In this document: piece by piece, positions 32,985 through 41,767 of the stretch
Position numbering within the stretch: the stretch's first letter is position 1
Layout of the letters: each line of letters opens with the position of its first letter
DNA from: Saccharofermentans sp.
GTDB lineage: Bacteria > Bacillota > Clostridia > Saccharofermentanales > Saccharofermentanaceae
Assembly: GCA_016292215.1 (NCBI GenBank)
Contig: JAEFBB010000018.1
Coordinates: 1-43,901 of the forward strand
Direction: 5' to 3'
Length of the DNA stretch: 43,901 bases
Program-made: the position numbers and the translations under genes
Notes under the pieces: generated by a model
What the model was told of the DNA's origin: nothing
The model's input: the letters and a program-made list of their open reading frames with translations, nothing else
The model's database searches: none

Positions 32985-35900
32985 ATGCCGCTTGATAAAA
33001 CTATTAGAAAAGTTCTTGTTATCGGATCAGGTCCTATCGTAATCGGCCAGGCTGCCGAGTTCGACTACGCAGGCACACAGGCCTGCAGAGCGCTCCGCGA
33101 GGACGGCATCGAGATCGTGCTCCTCAACTCCAATCCTGCTACCATCATGACCGACAAGTCGATGGCAGATAAGATCTACATCGAGCCTTTAACACTTACG
33201 ACAGTTAAGAGAATAATCGAGACAGAAAGACCTGACTCCATCCTCTCAGGCCTTGGCGGACAGACTGCGCTCACACTGTGCATGCAGCTTGCCAAGGAAG
33301 GATTCCTCGAATCACACGGCGTCAAGCTCTTAGGCTCATCACCCGAGTGTATCGACAAGGCGGAAGACCGCCAGATGTTCAAGGATACGATGGAATCGAT
33401 CGGCCAGCCCTGTATCCCTTCAAAGGTCGTAACGACAGTTGAAGATGCCATGGACTTCGCAAAAGAGATCGGTTACCCGGTTATCGTCAGACCTGCGTTC
33501 ACATTAGGCGGAACGGGCGGCGGTATCGCAAACGATGAGGCTGAGCTCCACGAGATCGCAAGAAACGGTCTTGCATTGTCTCCTATCACACAGGTGCTTA
33601 TCGAGAGAGGTATCGCAGGCTGGAAAGAGATCGAGTTCGAGGTCATCAGAGATAAGGACGGCAACGTCATCACGGTCTGCTCGATGGAGAACTTGGATCC
33701 TGTCGGAGTACACACAGGTGACTCCATCGTTATCGCTCCTGCGGTAACGCTCTCCGACAAAGAATATCAGATGCTCAGAACTGCTTCACTTAACATCATC
33801 GAAGCACTGGGCGTAGAGGGCGGCTGCAACTGCCAGTTCGCGCTCAATCCTAACTCATTCGAGTATGCTGTAATCGAGGTCAACCCGAGAGTCTCAAGAT
33901 CATCTGCGCTCGCTTCAAAGGCAACAGGTTATCCGATCGCAAAGGTTGCCACAAAGATCGCTATCGGTTACAGACTCCACGAGATCGTAAATGCCGTAAC
34001 GGGCCATACATATGCTGCTTTCGAGCCTGCATTGGACTACGTGGCAGTCAAGTATCCGAAGTGGCCTTTCGACAAGTTCGTATATGCAAAGAGAAACCTC
34101 GGCACACAGATGAAGGCAACGGGCGAAGTCATGGCGATCTCCGATTCATTCGAGAGTGCGCTCATGAAGGCTGTCAGAGGCGCAGAGATCTCTGCTGACA
34201 CACTCCACCTGAAGAAGATGGAAGAGGTGGCAGACGAAGACTTGATGGAGCGCTGCGTAACGCCTACCGACGAGAGACTTTTCTATGTCGCTGAAGCGAT
34301 CAGAAGAGGCGTTGAGATCGAGAAGATCAATGCCGAGACCAAGATCGACATGTGGTTCCTCTCAAAGATCAGGAATCTTGTTGAGTTCGAAAAGGAAATC
34401 TCCGGAAAAGAGATCTCTTTCGATGAATACGTAAAGGCTAAAAAGTACGGCTTCACTGACAAGGCGATCGCAAGGATCACAGGAAAGCCCGTTACATATG
34501 AGCTCAAGCCTACGTTCAAGATGGTTGATACATGCGCGGGCGAGTTTGAAGCGCACACACCTTATTTCTATGCTACATTCAACAGGCCTGAAGAAGGCGG
34601 CGAGAATGAAGCTGACTTTGAGAAGGATGGCGACAAGGACAAGCAGACAGTAATCGTATTCGGTTCGGGCCCGATCAGAATCGGTCAGGGCATCGAGTTC
34701 GACTATGCAGCAGTTCACTGCGTACACGCGCTTAGGAACTTAGGCTACAGGGTTGTCATCGTAAACAACAACCCCGAGACAGTATCCACAGACTTCGACA
34801 CGGGCGACAGACTCTATTTCGAGCCTCTTACACCTGAAGACGTAATGAACATCGTTCGTCAGGAAAAGCCGTTCGGCGTAGTCGTAGCATTCGGCGGCCA
34901 GACTGCCATCAAGCTCACGAAAACATTGTCCGAGAACAACATCAACATCATCGGCACGTCTGCTGACTCCATCGACATGGCAGAAGACCGTGAGAGATTT
35001 GACGAGCTCTTGGAGCGCCTCGGAATCGCAAGACCTAAGGGCTTCTCAGTACTCACACTCGAGGAAGCTTTGAAGGCTGCAAACACACTTGAATATCCTG
35101 TACTCTTAAGACCTTCCTACGTTCTTGGCGGTCAGAACATGATCATCGCCTTCAACGACGAAGACGTTAACGAGTACATGAGGATCATCCTCGCACAGGG
35201 CATTGAGAACCCCGTCCTCATCGACAAGTATATCCAGGGCAAGGAGATCGAAGTAGACGCTATCTACGACGGTAAGGATGTCCTTATCCCGGGTCTCATG
35301 GAGCACGTTGAGCGTGCGGGAATCCACTCCGGTGACTCTATCGCGATGTATCCTGCAAAGCATATCTACGACGATATGTACAAGAAGCTTGCAGATACCA
35401 CGATCGCTCTCTGCGACGGACTTAAGTCAACAGGTATCGTAAATATCCAATACATCGTTAAGGACAACAGGATCTATGTCATCGAGGTCAACCCGAGAGC
35501 TTCGAGAACCGTTCCTTACATGAGCAAGGTAACAGGCATCCCGATGGTAGACGTTGCCATCGAAGTAAGCCTTGGTACTCCTCTTGCAGACATGGACTAC
35601 GGCACAGGCTTCTACAGACAGTCACCTTATACCGCAGTCAAGGTCCCTGTATTCTCATTCGAGAAACTCACAGACGTTGATACACAGTTAGGACCTGAAA
35701 TGAAGTCTACCGGTGAGGTATTAGGAGTCGGCAGAAACCTCTCCGAAGCACTCTACAAGGGTCTCGTTGCTGCAGGCTACAAGATGTACAAGCGCGGCGG
35801 CGTATTCATCACGGTAAGAAATTCCGACAAGATGGAGATCGTAGAGATTGCGAAGAAGTTCGACATCATGGGCTTCAAGCTCTATGCGACTCACGGCACT

Positions 35901-37043
35901 GCTGAGGCACTGAGACTTGCGGGAATGGAAGTTTCCGAAGTATCGAAGATCCACGAGTCTGATGAGAACAACACAATGTCTCTGATCGAGAGCGGCAAGA
36001 TAAATTACATCATCTCAACATCTGCTAAGGGCAGACTCCCTGCAAGAGACTCCGTTAAGCTCAGAAGAAGAGCAGTCATGCTCGGCATCCCCTGCCTTAC
36101 GGCTGTTGATACCGCAGATGCTCTTGCTGATTCCCTGATGAGCCACTTCTCCGAGATCAACACCGAGCTCGTTGATATCAACAACATGCGTGACAAGAGA
36201 AGGAAGATCAACTTCATCAAGATGCAGGGCGCAGGCAACGATTACATCTACATCGACTGCATGGAGAGCATGGTATCTTCACCTGAGTCATTGTCAGTCT
36301 ACATGAGTGACAGACACTTCGGTGTAGGCGGTGACGGCATCGTATTGATCGCTCCTTCCAAGGTCGCAGACTGCAAGATGATCATGTTCAATCTCGACGG
36401 TTCCGAGGGCATGATGTGCGGTAACGCGATAAGATGCGTCGCCAAGTATATGTACGATGAGCGCGGCCACAAGAAGAGACACATGAAGATCGAGACAAAG
36501 AGCGGCATCAAGACGTTAGAGCTCATGACTTTAGGCGGTGTCGTAGCAAGAGTTAAGGTCGACATGGGCAAGGCAGAGCTCGTTCCTTCCAAGATTCCCT
36601 GCACGCTTCCCGGCGACAAGGCGATCAATGTGCCCGTAAATATAGACGGCGATCAATATAACATTACGGCAGTATCAATGGGTAACCCTCATGCCGTTGT
36701 ATTCACTGATCTTGTTGATGTACTTGACCTCAACAGCATCGGACCCAAGTTCGAATACTCAACTGATATCTTCCCTGAGAGAGTCAACACCGAGTTCGTC
36801 AAAGTCATCGACGAGCATACACTCAAGATGAGAGTATGGGAGAGAGGCTCAGGCGAGACAATGGCCTGTGGTACAGGTGCGTGCGCTACGGTAGTCGCAG
36901 CATGCGAGAACGGCTTCTGCAAGAAGGGCGAAGACATCAGGGTAATCCTTAAGGGCGGCGACCTCATCATCAACTACACAGATGATACTGTCTTCATGAC
37001 AGGTAACTGCGCCAAGGTCTTCGAAGGATCCATGGAGGTCTGA
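32985..37043 (+). CDS. carB-dapF: CarB-DapF fusion: carbamoyl-phosphate synthase large subunit plus diaminopimelate epimerase
   Basis: One uninterrupted reading frame of 1352 residues encodes two enzymes. Residues 1-1067 are a full-length CarB (usual size 1060-1075): two ATP-grasp halves (about 1-400 and 551-935, each with an IVIGSGPI/VFGSGPIRIGQ start), the middle oligomerisation region, and the C-terminal regulatory domain near 936-1060 (LYATHGTAEALR). Residues 1068-1352 are a complete DapF starting MRDKRRKINF then IKMQGAGNDY. Its two catalytic cysteines are Cys1145 (SEGMMCGNAIRC) and Cys1295 (GETMACGTGACA). No stop, gap or clear internal RBS lies at the joint. CarB makes carbamoyl phosphate; DapF makes meso-diaminopimelate for lysine and peptidoglycan. 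Confidence 0.93.
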   Translation: MPLDKTIRKVLVIGSGPIVIGQAAEFDYAGTQACRALREDGIEIVLLNSNPATIMTDKSMADKIYIEPLTLTTVKRIIETERPDSILSGLGGQTALTLCMQLAKEGFLESHGVKLLGSSPECIDKAEDRQMFKDTMESIGQPCIPSKVVTTVEDAMDFAKEIGYPVIVRPAFTLGGTGGGIANDEAELHEIARNGLALSPITQVLIERGIAGWKEIEFEVIRDKDGNVITVCSMENLDPVGVHTGDSIVIAPAVTLSDKEYQMLRTASLNIIEALGVEGGCNCQFALNPNSFEYAVIEVNPRVSRSSALASKATGYPIAKVATKIAIGYRLHEIVNAVTGHTYAAFEPALDYVAVKYPKWPFDKFVYAKRNLGTQMKATGEVMAISDSFESALMKAVRGAEISADTLHLKKMEEVADEDLMERCVTPTDERLFYVAEAIRRGVEIEKINAETKIDMWFLSKIRNLVEFEKEISGKEISFDEYVKAKKYGFTDKAIARITGKPVTYELKPTFKMVDTCAGEFEAHTPYFYATFNRPEEGGENEADFEKDGDKDKQTVIVFGSGPIRIGQGIEFDYAAVHCVHALRNLGYRVVIVNNNPETVSTDFDTGDRLYFEPLTPEDVMNIVRQEKPFGVVVAFGGQTAIKLTKTLSENNINIIGTSADSIDMAEDRERFDELLERLGIARPKGFSVLTLEEALKAANTLEYPVLLRPSYVLGGQNMIIAFNDEDVNEYMRIILAQGIENPVLIDKYIQGKEIEVDAIYDGKDVLIPGLMEHVERAGIHSGDSIAMYPAKHIYDDMYKKLADTTIALCDGLKSTGIVNIQYIVKDNRIYVIEVNPRASRTVPYMSKVTGIPMVDVAIEVSLGTPLADMDYGTGFYRQSPYTAVKVPVFSFEKLTDVDTQLGPEMKSTGEVLGVGRNLSEALYKGLVAAGYKMYKRGGVFITVRNSDKMEIVEIAKKFDIMGFKLYATHGTAEALRLAGMEVSEVSKIHESDENNTMSLIESGKINYIISTSAKGRLPARDSVKLRRRAVMLGIPCLTAVDTADALADSLMSHFSEINTELVDINNMRDKRRKINFIKMQGAGNDYIYIDCMESMVSSPESLSVYMSDRHFGVGGDGIVLIAPSKVADCKMIMFNLDGSEGMMCGNAIRCVAKYMYDERGHKKRHMKIETKSGIKTLELMTLGGVVARVKVDMGKAELVPSKIPCTLPGDKAINVPVNIDGDQYNITAVSMGNPHAVVFTDLVDVLDLNSIGPKFEYSTDIFPERVNTEFVKVIDEHTLKMRVWERGSGETMACGTGACATVVAACENGFCKKGEDIRVILKGGDLIINYTDDTVFMTGNCAKVFEGSMEV

Positions 37044-37705
37044 TGGAGACCATCAACAGAAGTTTTAAAGCAGCAATTTTCGACATGGACGGACTGATCC
37101 TCGATTCAGAGAGGACAGTCCTTTCCTGTTGGGAAAAGATCGGCGAAAAATACGGCTTTAAAGATATCGTGACATATGGTATCAGCGTTATCGGCAAGAA
37201 TAAGAAGGCTACGACAGATGAGTTCGAGAGAGTCTACGGCGAGCCCGGTGACCGCTACGAAAGAGAATTAAGAGAGATCTATAACGGGCTGGCCCAAAAT
37301 GGCAAAGTGCCGCTTAAGCCAAATACCATTGAGCTCCTGAGTGCCATGAAGAACGCGGGTATGAAGATAGCCATCGCGTCTTCCTCGACGAGGGAAGAAG
37401 TAACAACGCAGATGGAGATGCTCGGAGCGCTTAAGTTTTTCGATACATGTGTATGCGGAGACCAGGTCACGAAGTCAAAGCCCGATCCGGAGATATTCCT
37501 CCTTGCCTGCGATGCTTTGGGCGTAAAGCCTGAAGAGGCAGTAGGACTTGAGGATTCTTTCAACGGCGTGAGAGCCTGTAAGGCGTCTGGCCTTTACACG
37601 ATAATGGTTCCCGACATAATCCAGCCTGACGATGAGATGAAGAGTCTGGCAGACGTTATCCTGCCGTCGCTTAAGGAAGTTCAGGCCTTTTTGAATCTCA
37701 GATAA
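37043..37705 (+). CDS. HAD-family phosphatase / beta-phosphoglucomutase-like
   Basis: A 220-residue haloacid dehalogenase-superfamily enzyme. Motif I is IFDMDGLILDSE with nucleophile Asp14 and acid/base Asp16; motif II is IASSSTREE; motif III Lys and motif IV GLEDSFNGVRA follow. A helical cap of about 65 residues sits after motif I, as in beta-phosphoglucomutase and related sugar-phosphate phosphatases. The substrate cannot be told. Its ATG shares one base with the carB-dapF stop, so it is translated with it. Its 3' end overlaps the convergent EamA gene by 25 bases. Confidence 0.85.
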   Translation: METINRSFKAAIFDMDGLILDSERTVLSCWEKIGEKYGFKDIVTYGISVIGKNKKATTDEFERVYGEPGDRYERELREIYNGLAQNGKVPLKPNTIELLSAMKNAGMKIAIASSSTREEVTTQMEMLGALKFFDTCVCGDQVTKSKPDPEIFLLACDALGVKPEEAVGLEDSFNGVRACKASGLYTIMVPDIIQPDDEMKSLADVILPSLKEVQAFLNLR

Positions 37706-38598
37706 CCGTTGTTATACAGATAGTTTAATACGGATGCGCCGATGATTATGACGTATCCGATTATGCTTATCACATCCGGGATCTCGCCTAATATGATGAG
37801 GCCCAAAAGGGCAGTAAAGATAACTGTTGAATAATCGTAGATCGATATTTCCTTGGCAGGGCACGCCGAATATGCTGAAGTGATGAAGAGCTGTCCGAAG
37901 CACGCTGCCACGCCGGTCATACAGCAGTAGAAAAACTGCATCCATGTTATAGGCTGATATGTGACGATTATGAACGGGATCAGTGCAACGCAAGAGAATG
38001 TCGAAAAGAACGCGACTACAACGATGCCTCTTTCACCTTTGACAGTCGCTTTTCTTAAGAATGCATAAGCGATGCCGGCAAAAATGCCACCGATAAGAGC
38101 TATTGCCAAGGGGAAGAGATTATCGCCCGAAACGCCCATTTTCCCGAACAGGAAAGACGGTTTTACGACAAATATGGCACCGGCAATAGCGGTGAGAATG
38201 CAAGTCCACTGGAATCCGTCAGCAGCTTCTTTGAGGATTATTATCGATGTCAGCATCGCGAAGAAAGGCGAGAGCTTGTTGAGCATCATGGCATCAGACA
38301 TGTTCGTGGCGGATATCGCGTAGAAGTTGCAGATAACACTTATCGTGCCGAACAGTGCCCTCATGAACACATAAGGGAAGGAAGCTTTCTTGATCTTGAA
38401 CTTCTCAGGTGACCTGAAAAGGATCGTATAGGACATAATTATCGCGACGAGGTTTCTGAAGAAAGCCTTCTGGAAGACCGGCATCTCTCCTGCGAGGTTA
38501 ATGAACAACGCCATGCATGCAAATGCGAATGACGATAGCAGAAGATATATGATGCCCCTTTTCCTGGGCGATACCTTTTCCAGCGGCTTAAATGACAT
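37681..38598 (-). CDS. EamA/DMT-family transporter
   Basis: A 305-residue membrane protein with ten hydrophobic segments in two EamA repeats, the pattern of drug/metabolite exporters (RhaT/YdcZ superfamily). Recognisable is the first-repeat FFRNLVAIIMSY and the second-repeat end ALLGLIILGEIPD. I start at the ATG at 38598, which gives the usual family length; an upstream in-frame ATG at 38688 would add 30 residues that do not look like the family. GAGG is about ten bases before the chosen ATG. Its 3' end overlaps the HAD gene by 25 bases tail to tail. The substrate is unknown. Confidence 0.85.
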   Translation of the reverse strand: MSFKPLEKVSPRKRGIIYLLLSSFAFACMALFINLAGEMPVFQKAFFRNLVAIIMSYTILFRSPEKFKIKKASFPYVFMRALFGTISVICNFYAISATNMSDAMMLNKLSPFFAMLTSIIILKEAADGFQWTCILTAIAGAIFVVKPSFLFGKMGVSGDNLFPLAIALIGGIFAGIAYAFLRKATVKGERGIVVVAFFSTFSCVALIPFIIVTYQPITWMQFFYCCMTGVAACFGQLFITSAYSACPAKEISIYDYSTVIFTALLGLIILGEIPDVISIIGYVIIIGASVLNYLYNNGYLRFKKA

Positions 38599-38632
38599 GA
38601 GCCTTTGACCTCTTGACGGATATTTATCGGAT

Positions 38633-38641
38633 ATTATAGCA
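38633..38641 (-). promoter_or_regulatory. Extended -10 promoter of the EamA gene
   Basis: On the reverse strand TGCTATAAT (38641-38633) is a TGn-extended perfect -10 box, 34 bases before the chosen ATG at 38598. It falls inside the longer reading frame from 38688, which supports the shorter protein. Confidence 0.6.
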
Positions 38642-38679
38642 ATGAATGGACGGGTTGCGTGAGATTTAAATGTATTTGA

Positions 38680-38708
38680 TTGACACAAACAACAGCACCC
38701 AATACAAT
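38680..38708 (+). promoter_or_regulatory. Consensus promoter of the oxidoreductase-queT-methyltransferase operon
   Basis: A perfect TTGACA (38680-38685) and TACAAT (38703-38708) are exactly 17 bases apart. The leader of about 35 bases ends with GAGG eight bases before the ATG at 38750. No riboswitch-like structure was seen in it. Confidence 0.85.
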
Positions 38709-38749
38709 GAGTGAGTTGCTAATAAGTATAAATAATAAGAGGTCCGGAT

Positions 38750-39709
38750 ATGCTCAGAGTAGGTATTCTCGGCTGCGGTTCGATCGCGGCAAAAGTGGCA
38801 GAAAGTTTGAAAGACAGCAAGAAGGTTGCCGTCACTGGCGTAGCCTCCAGAGAAAGAAACAAAGCCAAGAAATTCGCAGCAGCGCACTGTCCTGACGCGA
38901 AGGTTTTCGGCGGCTACGAGAAGCTTGCCGCATCTGATGACATCGACCTTATCTATATCGCAACGCCCAACACATATCACTACGAACACGCGATCCTCTG
39001 CATCAAGGAATACAAGAACGTTCTTATCGAGAAGCCTTTTGCCATGAGCAAGGCTGAGACTGACAGCATTTTCTTTGAGGCAAAGAACAGAGGCGTATTC
39101 GTCGCTGAGGCAATGTGGACGTCCTATCTGCCGCTTCACAAGAAAGCGCTCGAATGGATCGCTGAAGGCAGGATCGGCGCAGTAAAGTATGTTGCCGCAA
39201 ACCTCGGATACGATATCGAGAATGTCCCGAGATTAAACAGTCCTGTTTTGGGCGGCGGAAGCTATCTTGATCTCGGCGTATATACGACTAACTTCGCGCT
39301 CTCATTCATGGGCAATGACATCAGGGTATCCAGAGTATTCGCAAGAATGACATCTTCAGGCATCGACAGGGATACGTCTTACTGCATGGAGTCTGAAGAC
39401 GGCAGCATTCTCGGCAACTTCTATGTCACCATGTGCGCCAACACCGATAAGGACGCTGTCGTTACGGGTGAGAAGGGCAAGATAAAGTTCAACAATATCA
39501 ATAACTACCGCAAGATCGCGCTCTATACTGCTGATGATGTTCTCATCGAAGAAGTAATTGACGAAGAGGAATATCTGCACGGCTATGTTTATGAATTCGA
39601 AGCTTGCGCTGATGCGATCTCCAAAGGCCTCATCCAGGCTCCTGACATGCCCTGGAGCAAGACTACCAGGATAGCCCAGATAAACGATACTATCCGTTCA
39701 ATGATGTAA
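38750..39709 (+). CDS. Gfo/Idh/MocA-family oxidoreductase
   Basis: A 319-residue NAD(P)-dependent dehydrogenase. The N-terminal Rossmann domain begins VGILGCGSIAAKVAESL (GxGxxA), the IYIATPNTYHYEHA segment closes the cofactor pocket, and IEKPFAM is the family EKP motif whose Lys is catalytic. The C-terminal domain has GGGSYLDLGVYTTNF. Substrates in this family are sugars, inositols and other polyols; none can be assigned. It heads a three-gene operon with a QueT-like transporter and a methyltransferase. Confidence 0.9.
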   Translation: MLRVGILGCGSIAAKVAESLKDSKKVAVTGVASRERNKAKKFAAAHCPDAKVFGGYEKLAASDDIDLIYIATPNTYHYEHAILCIKEYKNVLIEKPFAMSKAETDSIFFEAKNRGVFVAEAMWTSYLPLHKKALEWIAEGRIGAVKYVAANLGYDIENVPRLNSPVLGGGSYLDLGVYTTNFALSFMGNDIRVSRVFARMTSSGIDRDTSYCMESEDGSILGNFYVTMCANTDKDAVVTGEKGKIKFNNINNYRKIALYTADDVLIEEVIDEEEYLHGYVYEFEACADAISKGLIQAPDMPWSKTTRIAQINDTIRSMM

Positions 39710-39710
39710 G

Positions 39711-40238
39711 ATGACCGATACTATCTCAAGACAGGAAAAGAACAAGAAGCTCATAAGATTCGTTGTTTTCAACGGCATCATTGCTGCTTTGTATGTCGTG
39801 CTGGCTTATATTTTCGCGCCTATCTCTTATGGGATGATACAGGCAAGGATCGCAGAGGCTATGACGATATTCCCGATCTTCTCATGGGGAACGATCCCGG
39901 GGGTTACTTTGGGATGCCTTATCGCGAACCTCCTTAATCCCGAGAATCTGGGACCGGTGGATATTATCTTCGGAACGCTTGCCACGCTCATAGCGGGCAT
40001 ACTGTCCTGCCTCATCGGCAAGAAGAACAAGTGGCTCGGACTTTTGTCTCCCATCCTTGTAAACGGACTTATAGTAGGAGGATATCTTCCGTTCCTTCTT
40101 ATGGATACGGTTACCTGGCAGGCAGTTGCAATCTCCATGCTCTCTGTTGCCGCCGGCGAAGCTATTGTTATGATCGTCTTAGGAATAGGACTCGTTGCTA
40201 TAATTGATAAAACAGGTTTAAAGAGAAAATTACCATGA
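39711..40238 (+). CDS. queT: QueT-type queuosine precursor transporter (ECF S component)
   Basis: A 175-residue membrane protein with about five hydrophobic segments in the QueT pattern: IIAALYVVLAYIFAPISYG, then IQARIAEAMTIFP and GVTLGCLIANLLN. QueT proteins are substrate-binding S components that pair with a shared ECF energy-coupling module to bring in preQ0/preQ1-type precursors. No ATPase or ECF-T gene is adjacent, so the module must be encoded elsewhere. It starts one base after the oxidoreductase stop with no clear RBS, which suggests coupling. No preQ1 riboswitch is visible in front of the operon. Confidence 0.85.
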   Translation: MTDTISRQEKNKKLIRFVVFNGIIAALYVVLAYIFAPISYGMIQARIAEAMTIFPIFSWGTIPGVTLGCLIANLLNPENLGPVDIIFGTLATLIAGILSCLIGKKNKWLGLLSPILVNGLIVGGYLPFLLMDTVTWQAVAISMLSVAAGEAIVMIVLGIGLVAIIDKTGLKRKLP

Positions 40239-40846
40239 CACAGTATTTTGACCCCAATCCGACAACACCTTCAGAGCGCAAAGTCATCCCTTACAGAATG
40301 AACGGGATCAACTTTGAGTTTTATACGGACACGTCTGTATTCTCCAGAAATGAAGTTGATTTCGGAACCAATCTTCTCATTGATACGCTCGTAAAAGACA
40401 TCAAGGCGAGAGGCCCCAAGATGGAGCGCTTCGTCGATCTCGGATGCGGCGTGGGAATCGTAGGCATCGTCATCAAGTCATGCTTCATGGCTTTCGATGT
40501 AACAGGCGTGGATATCAACTCCAGAGCAGTCGCTCTCGCCAGAGAGAACAGCATGCTCAACGGCGTGAACTGCAGATTCATGTCGAGCGATATCCTTTTC
40601 GGAGTAAGAGACGAACACTTCGACATCATTGCCACGAATCCCCCGGTAAGAGCAGGCAAGAAGACCGTGTTCGGCTTCTACGAGCAGGCTTTTGAAGTGC
40701 TCAATCCCGGCGGATATCTTTACGTCGTTCTGCAGCGCAAGCAGGGCGCGCCGTCCACGATGGACAAGCTCCAGGAGTTATTCGGCAACTGTGAGACACT
40801 GTCGATCGACGGCGGTTACCGCGTAATGAGATCGAGGAAAGAATAA
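40235..40846 (+). CDS. RsmC/RlmG-like class I methyltransferase
   Basis: A 203-residue SAM-dependent methyltransferase of the small-domain RsmC type. SAM-binding motif I is VDLGCGVGIVG, the ribose acidic residue is in GVDINSRAVALA, and the catalytic motif IV is ATNPPVRAG, typical of exocyclic-amine methylation of RNA bases (m2G or m6A). The enterobacterial N-terminal duplicate domain is absent, as in most Gram-positive relatives. It overlaps queT by ATGA (40235-40238). The target is probably rRNA, by family. Confidence 0.87.
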   Translation: MTQYFDPNPTTPSERKVIPYRMNGINFEFYTDTSVFSRNEVDFGTNLLIDTLVKDIKARGPKMERFVDLGCGVGIVGIVIKSCFMAFDVTGVDINSRAVALARENSMLNGVNCRFMSSDILFGVRDEHFDIIATNPPVRAGKKTVFGFYEQAFEVLNPGGYLYVVLQRKQGAPSTMDKLQELFGNCETLSIDGGYRVMRSRKE

Positions 40847-40853
40847 GCCATTT

Positions 40854-40889
40854 TTGCCGGATATCGGCAATCTGAATTTGATATATAAT
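40854..40889 (+). promoter_or_regulatory. Inverted repeat and -10 box before the Mrp ATPase gene
   Basis: TTGCCG (40854-40859) and CGGCAA (40865-40870) form a 6-bp inverted repeat around GATAT, 13 bases before a perfect TATAAT (40884-40889). No good -35 exists at 16-18 bases. The repeat may be a weak terminator of the preceding operon or a regulator site covering the -35 position. AAAGGAG precedes the ATG. Confidence 0.45.
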
Positions 40890-40918
40890 AAGCGCGAAAA
40901 AACTAAAGGAGAAACATT

Positions 40919-41767
40919 ATGTCATCAGCATGTGATACTTGCCCTTCAAAGAACGGCTGCACATCACAAGATTCATGCCCTTCAGCAAACGGCATCCAGA
41001 AAGATCCTCTTGCAGCAGGCTCTTCCATCAAGACCGTAATCGGTGTAGCCAGCGGTAAGGGCGGCGTAGGAAAGTCATTCGTAACATCCGTTCTGGCCGT
41101 ACAGCTCGCCAGAAAAGGCTATAAAGTAGGCATCATGGATGCCGACATCACAGGACCTTCGATCCCGCAGTCCTTTGGACTTACGGAGAACTTAAGAGCG
41201 ACCGACGACCAGCTTATAGTCCCTGCAGAGACCTTAACGGGCATCAAGGCAGTCAGCGTCAATCTCGTTCTCGAGAACAAGGAAGCTCCGGTAATCTGGA
41301 GAGGTCCCGTCTTAAGCTCGCTCTTGAAGCAGTTCTGGGGCCAGACAAACTGGGAGACCTTAGATGTCCTTCTTATCGACATGCCTCCGGGAACAGGCGA
41401 CGTTCCGCTTACGCTGTTCCAGTCCATGCCTTTGGACGGAATCATTCTCGTAGCTACGAGCCAGGACCTCGTATCCATGATCGTCAACAAGGCGCGCAAC
41501 ATGGCTTCCATGATGAAGGTCCCGGTACTCGGAATGGTCGAAAACATGAGCTACATCAAGTGCCCTCACTGCGGTGATGAGATCAGACTTTACGGCGACG
41601 GCTCCACCATCGAGAAGTCTGCTGCTGAGATCGGCGCAAAGGTAACGGATAAGCTCCCGCTCGATCCTGATGTTACGAAGCTTGTCGACAGCGGAAAAGC
41701 AGAAGAAGTAAGCGTTGACCTCCTTGCCGGCACGACCGACATGGTAATTGAGTTGATAAACAAGTGA
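40919..41767 (+). CDS. Mrp/NBP35-family iron-sulfur cluster carrier ATPase
   Basis: A 282-residue P-loop ATPase of the Mrp/ApbC/Nbp35 group that carries and delivers Fe-S clusters. The deviant Walker A is GKGGVGKS at residues 46-53, Walker B-like DADITGPSIPQ follows, and the C-terminal CPHC pair (Cys215 and Cys218) is the bridging cluster site. The N-terminus has four cysteines (Cys5, Cys8, Cys14, Cys20), a CX2CX5C arrangement like that of Nbp35. AAAGGAG lies before the ATG. The gene overlaps the lipoprotein gene by GTGA. Confidence 0.92.
   Translation: MSSACDTCPSKNGCTSQDSCPSANGIQKDPLAAGSSIKTVIGVASGKGGVGKSFVTSVLAVQLARKGYKVGIMDADITGPSIPQSFGLTENLRATDDQLIVPAETLTGIKAVSVNLVLENKEAPVIWRGPVLSSLLKQFWGQTNWETLDVLLIDMPPGTGDVPLTLFQSMPLDGIILVATSQDLVSMIVNKARNMASMMKVPVLGMVENMSYIKCPHCGDEIRLYGDGSTIEKSAAEIGAKVTDKLPLDPDVTKLVDSGKAEEVSVDLLAGTTDMVIELINK

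Noticed and set aside
36150..36250. Assembly frameshift or missed stop as the cause of the CarB-DapF fusion
   Set aside because: Both parts are complete and in one frame, with no duplicated or lost residues at the joint. It cannot be fully excluded without reads, so it is listed as the refuting test.
38709..38749. preQ1 riboswitch in front of the queT-containing operon
   Set aside because: The leader is about 35 bases, and I see neither the stem-loop nor the A-rich tail of a preQ1 aptamer. queT is also not the first gene.
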